From: Streptomyces sp. NBC_00234
Lineage (GTDB): Bacteria; Actinomycetota; Actinomycetes; Streptomycetales; Streptomycetaceae
Assembly (NCBI RefSeq): GCF_036195325.1
Contig: NZ_CP108101.1
Span: 8,122,001 to 8,186,000, forward strand
Length of the DNA: 64,000 nt
Direction of reading: 5' to 3'
Shown here one piece after another: positions 52,340 through 60,167 of the stretch. A program made the position numbers and the translations under genes. Numbering within the stretch: the first letter of the stretch is position 1; each line of letters opens with the position of its first letter. The notes under the pieces are model-generated. The model was not told the DNA's origin, searched no databases, and was given only the letters and a program-made list of their open reading frames with translations.

Positions 52340-52785
52340 CGGCGCTCGCTGTCGTCACCGAGTGCGTTGTCCCGCACGTCACCGGCCGCGGCGATGCCGT
52401 CCCGCCCGGCACGCACATCCACCGGCCCGCTCACAGGGCTCGTCCCAGGGGTCGACGGGGGACCGGCAACGAGGGACCGATCACCGATCGCGTTCCCGGC
52501 CACGTCACGACCCGCGGCGATCCCGCCCCGCCCGGCACGCACCCGACCAACACCACCGCTACCGCCCCCGGGGGTACGTACGAGGGTGACCACTGCGATC
52601 ACCAGGGCGGCCAGACCGACCACCGCCCCGGTCACGCTCGCGGACCGGTCCGCCGTATCCGGCGCCACCACCAAAGCCACGAGCAGCCCCACCGACACCA
52701 CGCCCGCCACCACGGCGACCACCCACACGGCGCTACGCGCCGCCCCCGAAACCGCCACCGCTGGCACCCACTCCCTGTCCGACAC
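52336..52785 (-). CDS. Small two-helix membrane protein coupled to the STAND NTPase
   Basis: The 149-residue protein has two membrane helices (about 18-41 and 51-69) and then a soluble tail with two copies of a Gly-rich motif: RAGRGGIAAGRDVAGNAIGD (83-102) and RAGRDGIAAAGDVRDNALGD (125-144). The same motif, in one copy, is at residues 41-60 of the NTPase encoded next. I infer that the motif lets the two proteins, and copies of each, associate, with this protein anchoring the complex to the membrane. GTG 52785 is the start; the ribosome site is weak. It is the first gene of a two-gene leftward operon. No known family. Confidence 0.75.
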   Translation of the reverse strand: MSDREWVPAVAVSGAARSAVWVVAVVAGVVSVGLLVALVVAPDTADRSASVTGAVVGLAALVIAVVTLVRTPGGGSGGVGRVRAGRGGIAAGRDVAGNAIGDRSLVAGPPSTPGTSPVSGPVDVRAGRDGIAAAGDVRDNALGDDSERR

Positions 52786-52957
52786 CCCGTCAGGCCACGT
52801 GCCTCTCGAACATAGCGCGGCCCTCGTACGTAACCTTGTTGCAGACCCCCGACGATGCCCCCGGCCAAGTCCTGAGGTGCCCCACCTTTGGTAGCGTCGT
52901 TACCTCGGTCGGGCGGTTTGCTCGACAGGTCATTTCATACCGGATTCCAGAGGCCGC

Positions 52958-53326
52958 ATGTCCACGATTCCCCCCGAGGTGGCGTCCTTCGTCGCTCAGG
53001 CGTCAGGACTGACGGCAGAGGTCCTGGACGAGATCCGGCGCGCCACCGCGGCGGCGATGGCCACGGGTGCGTACGACCACTCTGTCGTACCGAAGCTCTC
53101 CGCGTCGCAGTTCAGCGCGCTGAACAAGCAGGTGCGTGACGCCTTCGCCCCGCGCGCCGAGGAACTGTCGAGTTTCCGCCCTGGCGGCCTACGTGCGGCG
53201 ATCTCCCGGACCGTGCTCACCGCGCAGACGGTGTGGAAGCGCGAGACGTTGACTGCCGGCCAGTACGCGGCTCTCATCTCGCAGTTTGCTGCCACGGGCG
53301 TGCCCCTGCCGGGCCGGACTCCTTGA
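52958..53326 (+). CDS. Small hypothetical protein (122 aa) divergent from the STAND module
   Basis: The 122-residue helical protein (VASFVAQASGLTAEVLDEIR, QFSALNKQVRDAFAPRAEEL, KRETLTAGQYAALISQFAAT) has no membrane segment or known motif. ATG 52958 has AGAGG upstream and coding bias is strong. It shares its 172-base upstream region with the membrane protein and STAND NTPase operon, so it may be co-regulated with it. Function unknown. Confidence 0.65.
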   Translation: MSTIPPEVASFVAQASGLTAEVLDEIRRATAAAMATGAYDHSVVPKLSASQFSALNKQVRDAFAPRAEELSSFRPGGLRAAISRTVLTAQTVWKRETLTAGQYAALISQFAATGVPLPGRTP

Positions 53327-53448
53327 TGTTCGCTCCAAACTGCGATTGAGCTGAAGTCATGCTGGTGCGGGCGACTTGGCCGGTAGCGCGTGAACCTGGT
53401 CGATGGATCGTTCGGTGGTCGCATCCAGCATGAACCGGTCCCCTTCGC

Positions 53449-53736
53449 TCATTCGGGAACGGCGACCGGCGTCATCGCGCTGATCTTGCGGAAGTTCAGC
53501 GTGCGCAAGTCCGAGCGAACCTCGCCGGTGCGCTTGTCAATGAAGATCGCGAGGTTGTCCCATCGACCGAATGCCTCCCTGCCGTCGACGAGGAACTCCC
53601 GCGCGCCCCAGAGAGGCAGGTAGTCCAGGGCGTCCTCGTACCACTCGGGCGCGATGTACAACTCACCCGAAATCGCTGGCGGATGCTCGGCGAAATACGC
53701 CACGAGCAGGTTCCGGGCTTCTGAAGGGGGCAGCAT
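53449..53736 (-). CDS. Small hypothetical protein (95 aa), immunity-protein-like size
   Basis: The 95-residue protein (MLPPSEARNLLVAYFAEHPP, YEDALDYLPLWGAREFLVDG, WDNLAIFIDKRTGEVRSDLR) is acidic, single-domain and ends in strands typical of small SUKH/YrhB-like immunity folds, though I see no diagnostic motif. ATG 53736 has GCGAGAG about 11 bases upstream. No toxin gene is visible nearby. Confidence 0.6.
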   Translation of the reverse strand: MLPPSEARNLLVAYFAEHPPAISGELYIAPEWYEDALDYLPLWGAREFLVDGREAFGRWDNLAIFIDKRTGEVRSDLRTLNFRKISAMTPVAVPE

Positions 53737-53919
53737 GATTCCAACTCTCGCACACCCGTGCCATCGCCCCGTAACTGTTCAGACCGGAGTCCCACGGTCC
53801 CAACCCGCGTCGAATGCCGACCGCCCTACGCTCCAGGGTCTCGCGTGGGGTGCTGCGGGAGCTCCACCCCGCGGCTGACAAACGGGCTGAACGAGCACGT
53901 CGAACTGCCCCACCGTCAG
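53737..53919. other. Short intergenic stretch
   Basis: Nothing recognised. It separates the 95-residue gene from an IS5 relic. Confidence 0.35.
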
Positions 53920-54075
53920 ATTCCATGAACCCACTGCGTTCCGGTCTGGGACCTGAAGGCGACCGCATCGATCACCTGCCGGTGGTCCCGCCAGCGGCCA
54001 CCCCGCTTCGGTGTCCGGTCCGGGAGCAAGGGCTCGATCCGTGCCCACTGCGCATCAGTCAAGGGCTACCCGGAC
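53920..54075 (-). pseudogene. IS5-family transposase N-terminal relic
   Basis: On the minus strand the sequence reads LTDAQWARIEPLLPDRTPKR then GGRWRDHRQVIDAVAFRSQT and GTQWVH, the start of an IS5-type transposase. It ends at a stop right after GTQWVHG. The same segment, in a more decayed state, starts the relic at 60168. Confidence 0.75.
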
Positions 54076-54104
54076 CAACGATCAGGTGATCGGAGAGTGG
54101 CGGG

Positions 54105-54452
54105 CTAATCGCCGGAGAAGGCAATGCGCAGGTCTCTGTCCGCGCGGCAGCGCAGGCCCCAGGCCAGCAGTGTCGAGACGGCCTGGCTCTCGGCGCCTCT
54201 CAGCCGAGCAAGATCCGAACCTTCCAGCTCCCGCACCATGCGGTCCACTGCCTCACCGCGCAGCAGAGTCTCCCCATAAGGATCGACGTCAGCCAGGGTG
54301 GGCAGCCGGTGTCGGCCCAGCGTTTCCAGGGCTGCCCAGAGCTCGCCATCGACGACTATCCGCTCAAGTACCCCTGCTGCGGGACGCGGTCCTGACTTCC
54401 GTCCGGTCCGAGCAGTTGAGGCCCCGCGCCGCAGCTCGATGACGAGTGTCAT
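54105..54452 (-). CDS. Hypothetical protein (115 aa)
   Basis: The 115-residue protein is basic at its start (MTLVIELRRGASTARTGRKS) and otherwise helical with LERIVVDGELWAALETLGRH, ADVDPYGETLLRGEAVDRMV and ESQAVSTLLAWGLRCRADRD. ATG 54452 has GAGGGGG four bases upstream. No motif identifies it. Its end lies next to an IS5 relic, but the C terminus looks complete. Confidence 0.6.
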   Translation of the reverse strand: MTLVIELRRGASTARTGRKSGPRPAAGVLERIVVDGELWAALETLGRHRLPTLADVDPYGETLLRGEAVDRMVRELEGSDLARLRGAESQAVSTLLAWGLRCRADRDLRIAFSGD

Positions 54453-54851
54453 CACACCCCCTCGTTTGACCCTCGGACCATCGATCTTATCGACCAAAAA
54501 CTCACTTTCATGATCGGAAAGAAACGCCCTAGACGTTGAGGGCCTTCCGCAGCAGCGCGTCTGGCCGACGGCCTGAGCGCCGGGTGGGCGGGTCTCGGCG
54601 GTGACGCGGGTGAGTTTCTCGGCACCGAGGACGAGCCTGACCGCGGCACCATCGATGCCGCCCCCCCCCGCTGAGCGGGACGCCCCCGGGGACGAGCACG
54701 TTTGGGGGACCGTCCTGCCGAGACCGGATTGCGAAGGTGCTCTAGCGTAGAGGCAGAGAGGGACCAGGCACCGTCAGCGGCGAAAGCGGAGACCTTCAGT
54801 TCGTCCGGCCGGCCGCCCCCGGGCGATGTGTCCGATCGGCAGGTGAGATCA
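54453..54851. other. Intergenic stretch, likely decayed DNA
   Basis: No gene is supported. A minus-strand reading, GIDGAAVRLVLGAEKLTRVT near 54590-54660, looks like the tail of a lost gene. A run of nine C bases lies at 54661-54669 and may break a former frame. Confidence 0.4.
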
Positions 54852-56093
54852 ATGAGCGGCAGGGCCGGCTCAGCCGAGGGCCGGAACCACCACGACGTGA
54901 TCGTCGTCGGTGCGCGCTGCGCAGGCGCGCCCACTGCGATGCTTCTGGCTCGCCTCGGTCACCGGGTCCTCCTGGTCGACCGGGCGACGTTTCCGAGCGA
55001 CACGATCTCCACCCATCTGATCCATCCCCCCGGACTGGCCGCGCTGGACCGGTGGGGACTGCTGGAGCGGGTCGTGGCGACAGGGTGTCCGCCCATCGAT
55101 ACCTATTCGTTCGATCTCGGACCGTTCGACATCGTCGGGTCCCCGGCAGGAGAGGGCTTCGAGGCTTCGTACGCACCGCGCCGCACGGTCCTGGACAAGA
55201 TCCTCGTGGACGCCGCCGCGGATTCCGGCGCCCAGGTGCGTGAGGGGTTCACGGTCCAGGAACTCCTGTTCGACGGTACGACGGTGACCGGGATCAAGGG
55301 CCATGGCAAGGACGGCAGTACCGCAACCGAGCGCGCGCGCATCGTCGTGGGTGCGGACGGCCTCCACTCGTCCGTCGCAAGGGCGACGGGTGCCGTCGCG
55401 TACGCGGAGAAACCAAAGATCAACGCCTACTACTACACGTACTGGGCCGGACTGCCCATGCACGGCACCTTCGAGGCGTACGACCGCGGCGACTGCGCCT
55501 TCGCGGCCTGGCCCACCAACGACGACCTGACGATGGTCATATGCGGCTGGTCCATGCGGGACTTCGAGGCCCGCCGCAGGTACGTCGAAGACAACTACCA
55601 CGCCACGCTGGCCCGGGCGCCCGCCTTTGCCGAACGGGTCGCGAAGGCGACCCGGGTCGAGCGGTTCGTCGGCATGGCCGTTCCCAACTACTTCCGCAAG
55701 CCCTACGGCCCCGGCTGGACTCTCGTCGGCGATGCCGGGTACCTGAAGGACCCCATCACCGCCCAGGGCATCCAGGACGCCTTCCGAGACGCGGAGCGGT
55801 GCACCAGCGCACTTGACGACGTGCTCGCCGGCCGCCGGCCCTTCGACGAAGCGATGCGGGCCGCCCAGGAAGCCCGGGATGCCCAGGTCACGAACATGTA
55901 CGAGTTCACGGCCGACTTCGCGGCGATGGAACCGCCGCCCCCTGAGATGCAGGAGATGCTCCTCGCCGTGTCCCAAAGCCCCTCGGCACGCGATGAGTTC
56001 GTCAGAGTTACAGCGGGGGTGACGCCGCCCGAGGAGTTCTTCGGGCACATGCAGGAACGGATGAGCCGCCATCCGTCACCCCGCGCGGCCTGA
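54852..56093 (+). CDS. FAD-dependent monooxygenase/oxidoreductase
   Basis: The 413-residue protein has an FAD-binding start, DVIVVGARCAGAPTAMLLAR then LGHRVLLVDRATFPSDTIST, the middle motif RIVVGADGLHSSVARATG (DG fingerprint) and the late GWTLVGDAGYLKDPITAQGI with GD and the Pro-rich loop near the flavin. It belongs with p-hydroxybenzoate hydroxylase/geranylgeranyl-reductase-like flavoproteins that oxidise or reduce aromatic or isoprenoid compounds. ATG 54852 has AGGTGAG five bases upstream. It is followed after 200 bases by a BtrH-type protein on the same strand. Confidence 0.9.
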   Translation: MSGRAGSAEGRNHHDVIVVGARCAGAPTAMLLARLGHRVLLVDRATFPSDTISTHLIHPPGLAALDRWGLLERVVATGCPPIDTYSFDLGPFDIVGSPAGEGFEASYAPRRTVLDKILVDAAADSGAQVREGFTVQELLFDGTTVTGIKGHGKDGSTATERARIVVGADGLHSSVARATGAVAYAEKPKINAYYYTYWAGLPMHGTFEAYDRGDCAFAAWPTNDDLTMVICGWSMRDFEARRRYVEDNYHATLARAPAFAERVAKATRVERFVGMAVPNYFRKPYGPGWTLVGDAGYLKDPITAQGIQDAFRDAERCTSALDDVLAGRRPFDEAMRAAQEARDAQVTNMYEFTADFAAMEPPPPEMQEMLLAVSQSPSARDEFVRVTAGVTPPEEFFGHMQERMSRHPSPRAA

Positions 56094-56293
56094 TCCCTGG
56101 CCTGGTCCCTTGGCGAGGTCCTTTGGAGGGAGATAACCAGGCTGCGAGCCACGCGCCGCTCATGCCAACTCCGCCGCCGCGGTCTTCCTCGATGAAGGCC
56201 AGAGGGAAGTCCGGTGCGCTCGCCTGAGACGTGCCTGGGGTGGGGTGGCCCGGCACGCCCGTTCGCGGCGTTGTCGTCAGGTGAGGGAGGAGA

Positions 56294-57286
56294 ATGAGCG
56301 GCATGACCATGGTGAAGGACGTCGATGTCCGCGGTATGCAGCACTGTGAGACGACGGCGCTGGGCGTGCTGCTGCGGCATGAGGGACTCGACTTGTCCGA
56401 GCCCATGCTGTTCGGGCTGGGCTCCGGGTTGTCCTTCATCTACTGGGACAGCAAAGGCATGGACTTTCCCTTCCTTGGAGGCCGGGTCAAGCCGTTCGAG
56501 CTCACCAGGAACCTGGCCGCCCTACTCGGGCTTGAGCTGCTGGTCGGGGAGACCACCTATCCGCGCAAGGCGTGGCAGAACGTGGTGGCACCCATCGACG
56601 CCGGACGGCCGGTCGGCCTTCAGCTCGACAGCTACCACCTGGACTACTTCAGTACCAAGGTGCACTTCGGCGGACATGTCGTGGCCATGTACGGCTACGA
56701 CGAGCACGACGCCTATCTGGTGGACACCGACCCGCAGGGCGGAGCCGTGTCGACCAGCCTCACCGGCCTCGCCAGGGCCAGGGCCGAGCGAGGCCCCATG
56801 ACCGCCAAGCACCGCTCCTTCACCATCTCAGCGCCCAGCAACCTGACGTCACCGCAGGACCGGATCATCCCCGCGATCAAGAGCTGCGCCGACGCCTTCC
56901 TGAACCCGCCCATCGCGAACCTGGGCCACCGGGGCATCGAGAAGACCGCCAAGCAAGTCCCGAAGTGGCTGCAGCGCAGCGACAATCCGCGGGAGGTCCT
57001 GCCACAGGCCGCCGTCCTAATGGAGAAGGCAGGCACCGGCGGCGCCCTGTTCCGCATCCTCTACCGGGACTTCCTCGCGGAGTGTGCCCAGCTGATCGAC
57101 AGTGACCACCTGCGCACTGGCCATAGCCTGTACGCCGAGGCTGCCACCCACTGGACACAGGTGGCCGCGCTCCTCGCGGCGGCAGGTGAATCGGGCGATG
57201 CGAACCACCTCATCCAGGCCGGCTCCATCCTCCACGAGCTCTCGCGCATCGAACGCGATGCGATGCGGGCACTCAGCATGCTCTAG
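56294..57286 (+). CDS. BtrH-type cysteine-acyltransferase-like protein with DUF4872-like domain
   Basis: The 330-residue protein has an N-terminal BtrH-like domain: RGMQHCETTALGVLLRHEGL, whose Cys18 is the expected nucleophile, GSGLSFIYWDS, and HFGGHVVAMYGYDEHDAYLV then DTDPQGG with the likely His and Asp. The C-terminal helical half is DUF4872-like (LNPPIANLGHRGIEKTAKQV, YAEAATHWTQVAALLAAAGE). BtrH transfers an acyl group from a carrier protein to an aminoglycoside in butirosin synthesis; here no carrier protein is visible. ATG 56294 follows GGGAGGAG. Confidence 0.85.
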   Translation: MSGMTMVKDVDVRGMQHCETTALGVLLRHEGLDLSEPMLFGLGSGLSFIYWDSKGMDFPFLGGRVKPFELTRNLAALLGLELLVGETTYPRKAWQNVVAPIDAGRPVGLQLDSYHLDYFSTKVHFGGHVVAMYGYDEHDAYLVDTDPQGGAVSTSLTGLARARAERGPMTAKHRSFTISAPSNLTSPQDRIIPAIKSCADAFLNPPIANLGHRGIEKTAKQVPKWLQRSDNPREVLPQAAVLMEKAGTGGALFRILYRDFLAECAQLIDSDHLRTGHSLYAEAATHWTQVAALLAAAGESGDANHLIQAGSILHELSRIERDAMRALSML

Positions 57287-57382
57287 AGGGCTGGTCCGCC
57301 AGGTCATACGCGGAGCCGGATGGTGGCGACGGTGACGGTGCCTGGGCAGACGTAGGCCCCGAGAGAGGGTGTCGCTGCCGAT

Positions 57383-57790
57383 TCAGGCGGGCGGCGAGTT
57401 CGTGCGGGTGAACTGCATGCAGACCACGGGCGTGGTTTCGTCGACACTGCGACCCTCGACGTCCTGCCAGAAGTCGACATGGGCACGGCGCCAGTGGGCG
57501 AGGTCGGTGTAACCCTCGCCTTCGGCCTCGGCGAAATCCCAGGGCACCTCGCTGAAGGGCACCGTCATCACGTCGGTGACCCGAAGTTCCGCGAGGACAG
57601 CGCCGTCGTTGCCCAGGAGAGCAAGGCGTTCTCCTGGAAACTCACGCTCCTCGCCCTCCTCCGCGTACTCGGCGAGCAAGGTGGCGGTGGCGGTTTTGAC
57701 TCCCTCCAGCACAAGGGCGTTGAGTTCGTCTCGAAGGCTGCCGGGGCTGCCCAGTTCAAGCGTTCTCATTCCGTTCACCCGAGGCCACAT
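57383..57790 (-). CDS. ASCH-domain protein
   Basis: The 135-residue protein is a single ASCH domain: SPGSLRDELNALVLEGVKTA then TATLLAEYAE with the conserved G-x-K-x-x-T region, RLALLGNDGAVLAELRVTDV and the late EGYTDLAHWRRAHVDFW. The fold resembles the RNA-binding PUA domain; bacterial members hydrolyse modified cytidine or bind RNA. ATG 57790 or the internal ATG 57769 may be the start. It converges with the BtrH-type gene. Confidence 0.85.
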   Translation of the reverse strand: MWPRVNGMRTLELGSPGSLRDELNALVLEGVKTATATLLAEYAEEGEEREFPGERLALLGNDGAVLAELRVTDVMTVPFSEVPWDFAEAEGEGYTDLAHWRRAHVDFWQDVEGRSVDETTPVVCMQFTRTNSPPA

Positions 57791-57821
57791 GCCGCCGAGC
57801 CTACCCACACCATGGATGCGC

Positions 57822-58069
57822 ACGGCCGCCGGGCAGGACGCCCGCCCGGTGTGCGGGTGAACCGGCGGACCCTCAAGGACAGCTCCACACGTTGGCCCGC
57901 TGCCGGAAGATCGTGTGGAAACCGCAGGTACGAGCCATGCCCGCATCGACCACTGTCCGCAGCGTGGGCAGGACGCCCCGCCCATCGTGGAGCGGGCCTC
58001 CACTTGGACACCGGCCTCGGCCACGTGGACCGCCACCACGTGGACGCCCTCAACCGACCAGAGCAGCAC
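57822..58069 (-). pseudogene. ISL3-family transposase N-terminal relic
   Basis: The minus strand reads LLWSVEGVHVVAVHVAEAGV and GGASCPRCGQWS (start of the zinc-binding Cys cluster), then in another frame HGSYLRFPHDLPAAGQRVEL then SLRVRRF. This is the N-terminal part of ISL3 transposases. A frameshift separates the halves and the DDE domain is missing. Confidence 0.7.
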
Positions 58070-58077
58070 CTCTCCGC

Positions 58078-58165
58078 GCTGTATTCGCTGTCTGCGGCGA
58101 CTTGTTTCTGCAGGACGATGGCTTCGTCGGTCCTCCCCGCCTGCTCAGCGGAACGGGAAGCAGCG
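58078..58165 (-). pseudogene. TPR repeat fragment similar to the STAND protein array
   Basis: The minus strand reads AEQAGRTDEAIVLQKQVAAD then SEYS, which matches the repeat unit (W)QAGRTNEATTLLKQVLADRE of the NTPase at 50042. It is the broken end of a second, lost TPR gene, fused to the ISL3 relic. Confidence 0.55.
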
Positions 58166-58342
58166 CTCGACGACGTTGCGCCGCATCGGTAGACCTGTCG
58201 GTCACATGCCCGTGGCCCGGCCTCCGCGGGGCGGGGCGCAGCCCCGTGGCATGACCTGGGGGACTGGACCGCCCAACCTCTCCGCGATCTCTGGTGGCGC
58301 CTCCCGGTCGGCCGCGCCATCGGTTTGCCATCCACTCGTACG

Positions 58343-58750
58343 TCAGTGGTCTCGTCCCAGCGGCAGTTCTCGCCACAGTCCGGCCGGGGTCAAGGTCTGG
58401 GTGCCGAGAGTGCTGAGGAGTGCCACTGTGCTGGCGTCGGACGATCCTGGCTCAGCGGTGTAGATCACGATCTGCAGGTCGCTGCCTTCGTTGGTGAGGA
58501 CGTCACAGTCCACGGTCATCGGACCAACCTGAGGGTGAAGGATCGTCTTACGGGTTGCTGTGTGTCGGGCGACGGAGTCCTCCTGCCAGAGCTGGTCGAA
58601 GAAGCGCGCCCTCGGCTCGCGCAGGTCGGCGATCAGGGAGTGGAGCTGTTCGTCGTCCGGGTGGCGCCCGACGGCGGCACGCAGATCTGCGTTGCCAGGC
58701 GCCATCCAGGACCATCACGGGAGTGTCGCCCAAAGGATTGACGACCCGTT
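58343..58750 (-). pseudogene. MmyB-type XRE regulator, C-terminal relic
   Basis: The minus-strand frame reads AVGRHPDDEQLHSLIADLRE then KTILHPQVGPMTVDCDVLTN and LQIVIYTAEPGSSDASTVAL, the end of an MmyB-type ligand domain. The residues before it, LGDTPVMVLDGAWQR, lie in another frame. The HTH is gone. It is a second member of the family of the intact regulator at 41197. Confidence 0.7.
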
Positions 58751-58856
58751 GGGTACCCGGAGTCAGGTGCCGGTCGCCAAGATCCTGCGCTCGGCCGACC
58801 CGAAGACCACCTGGCTCACCGGTCAGGTCCTCACCGTCGACGGCGTTCTGGAACTG
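58733..58856 (+). pseudogene. Short-chain dehydrogenase C-terminal relic
   Basis: The plus frame reads IDDPLGTRSQVPVAKILRSA then DPKTTWLTGQVLTVDGVLEL, the last 40 residues of classical SDR enzymes (usual form PLGR-x-G-x-PE-x-A and W-x-TGQ-x-L-x-VDGG). Nothing of the Rossmann start or the YxxxK site is present. It overlaps the opposite-strand MmyB relic. Confidence 0.6.
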
Positions 58857-59222
58857 GTCTGGGTTCTGGGCACGGCCTTGCGGAACAGCTCCGCCCAGGA
58901 CCACCGCTGGTGGAGCGTGCTACGCGGCCCGCCCGCAGAGACGCCGGGACACCCGCGAACGGAACCGTCGGCGCGAAACTCCACCCCTACGCCGACCTCC
59001 AGCCCGCAGGCACCCGGTCCGACGACTTCACCCGGCTCGGCCACACCAGCCCCGGTTCTCCGGACTTCTGATGTCTCATGAGACATCAGGAGTAGCGGTA
59101 CTGAGGCGCGATCCAGTTCCTCGGATTTCGGCGGTCCGAGGATGTCGAGAACGTGTTACCGGCTCCGTCCCAGGGACGTCAGCGGCCACCACCGGCCGCA
59201 CGAGGAAGAAGGAGAAGCCAGC
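58857..59222. other. Relic stretch with perfect 22-bp palindrome
   Basis: The frames here are short; one, KLHPYADLQPAGTRSDDFTR, may be a gene tail. The perfect palindrome at 59068-59089 and the VOC gene promoter lie on the right. Confidence 0.4.
59068..59089. promoter_or_regulatory. Perfect 22-bp palindrome upstream of VOC gene
   Basis: The 11-base arm CTGATGTCTCA is followed directly by its exact complement, leaving no loop, which suits a dimeric protein site rather than an RNA hairpin. It lies 134 bases upstream of the VOC gene. Confidence 0.55.
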
Positions 59223-59663
59223 ATGGCGATTCAGCGGATGGACAACGTCGGCATCGTCGTCGAGGACTTGGATGCCGCCATCGCGTTCTTCGTGGAACTC
59301 GGTATGGAGCTGGAGGGCAGGGCGGAGATCGAGGGCCTCTTCGCCGACCAGTGCACCGGACTCGACGGCGTCCGCTGTGACATCGCGATGGTCCGGACCC
59401 CGGACGGTCACAGCCGGCTCGAGCTGGCGAAGTACCGCAGCCCCGCGGTGATCAGTGCCGGGCCGCGCAACCGGCCGCACAACACTCTTGGCACGCACCG
59501 CGTCATGTTCGCCGTCGACGACATCGAGGACACTGTTGCCCGCCTGCGCCCTCACGGCGCCGAACTCGTGGGCGAGATCGCCCGGTTCGAGGACAGTTAT
59601 CTGCTCTGCTACCTCCGCGGCCCGGAGGGCATCATCGTCGGACTGGCCGAGCAGCTGAGCTGA
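59223..59663 (+). CDS. VOC-family (glyoxalase/bleomycin-resistance-like) protein
   Basis: The 146-residue protein has two beta-alpha-beta-beta-beta modules: MDNVGIVVEDLDAAIAFFVE then LGMELEGRAE, and THRVMFAVDDIEDTVARLRP then HGAELVGE, ending in YLRGPEGIIVGLAEQL with the conserved late Glu. The His near each module start is replaced by Asn in the first, so metal binding may be partial. The frame is open upstream, but ATG 59223 has AAGGAG eight bases before it. A perfect palindrome upstream suggests regulated expression. Confidence 0.88.
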   Translation: MAIQRMDNVGIVVEDLDAAIAFFVELGMELEGRAEIEGLFADQCTGLDGVRCDIAMVRTPDGHSRLELAKYRSPAVISAGPRNRPHNTLGTHRVMFAVDDIEDTVARLRPHGAELVGEIARFEDSYLLCYLRGPEGIIVGLAEQLS

Positions 59664-59762
59664 GGAGGAGAAACCGAACCCTGCAACCGAACGAGATCAT
59701 CGAGGTTCTGAACCGCCCAATCAGCCAGGAGCGGCTGGCCCGTGATGTGATCCGCCTGGCCC

Positions 59763-59781
59763 AGGGCCTCTCGTTTGGATC
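59763..59781. repeat. 19-bp repeat copy 2 (IS-end-like)
   Basis: GGGCCTCTCGTTTGGATCA is identical to 42273-42291. It lies 60 bases upstream of a hypothetical gene and 405 bases left of an IS5 relic. Confidence 0.5.
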
Positions 59782-59840
59782 AAGGTGGGGTCGGGTGCGG
59801 CGGGAATTTCCAAGGTGGCAATTGGTGGCAATCTGGGGCG

Positions 59841-60128
59841 ATGCAGCCCTGGAGCCCATCTGTTGAGAACGATCTGCGGCAAGTGCTCAATGAGTGGGAC
59901 CCGATTGGCGTCGCCGACGAGGTGCAGGACGAGTACGAATGCATGCTCGCCCCCATGCTTCAGCGGCTTCGTGACGGTGCCAACGAGACGGAGATCGGTG
60001 AGTTCCTGCGGCACGAGGTGGAGGAGCACTTCGGTCCCGATCCTCTTGGCGCGCGACCGGAGGCGATGGCCATCCGAGTGATTGCCTGGTGGGCAGCTGT
60101 TGGAAAGGCCGATGGCGACAGCGCGTAG
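59841..60128 (+). CDS. Small hypothetical protein (95 aa), DUF1871-like
   Basis: The 95-residue acidic protein (ENDLRQVLNEWDPIGVADEV, DEYECMLAPMLQRLRDGANE, IGEFLRHEVEEHFGPDPLGA) resembles the small DUF1871-type family (WDPIGV followed by DEYD). ATG 59841 has GGGG close upstream. Such proteins often sit near immunity or accessory genes; their function is unknown. An IS5 relic follows. Confidence 0.65.
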   Translation: MQPWSPSVENDLRQVLNEWDPIGVADEVQDEYECMLAPMLQRLRDGANETEIGEFLRHEVEEHFGPDPLGARPEAMAIRVIAWWAAVGKADGDSA

Positions 60129-60167
60129 CCGCTCCTTCCGGATCGTCTGTTCGTTGTTCCAGGTGTG

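Noticed and set aside
54661..54669. Nine-C run as a phase-variation tract
   Set aside because: No intact gene covers it, so there is nothing for it to switch.
59068..59089. Terminator reading of the 22-bp palindrome
   Set aside because: There is no loop and no intact gene ends just before it.
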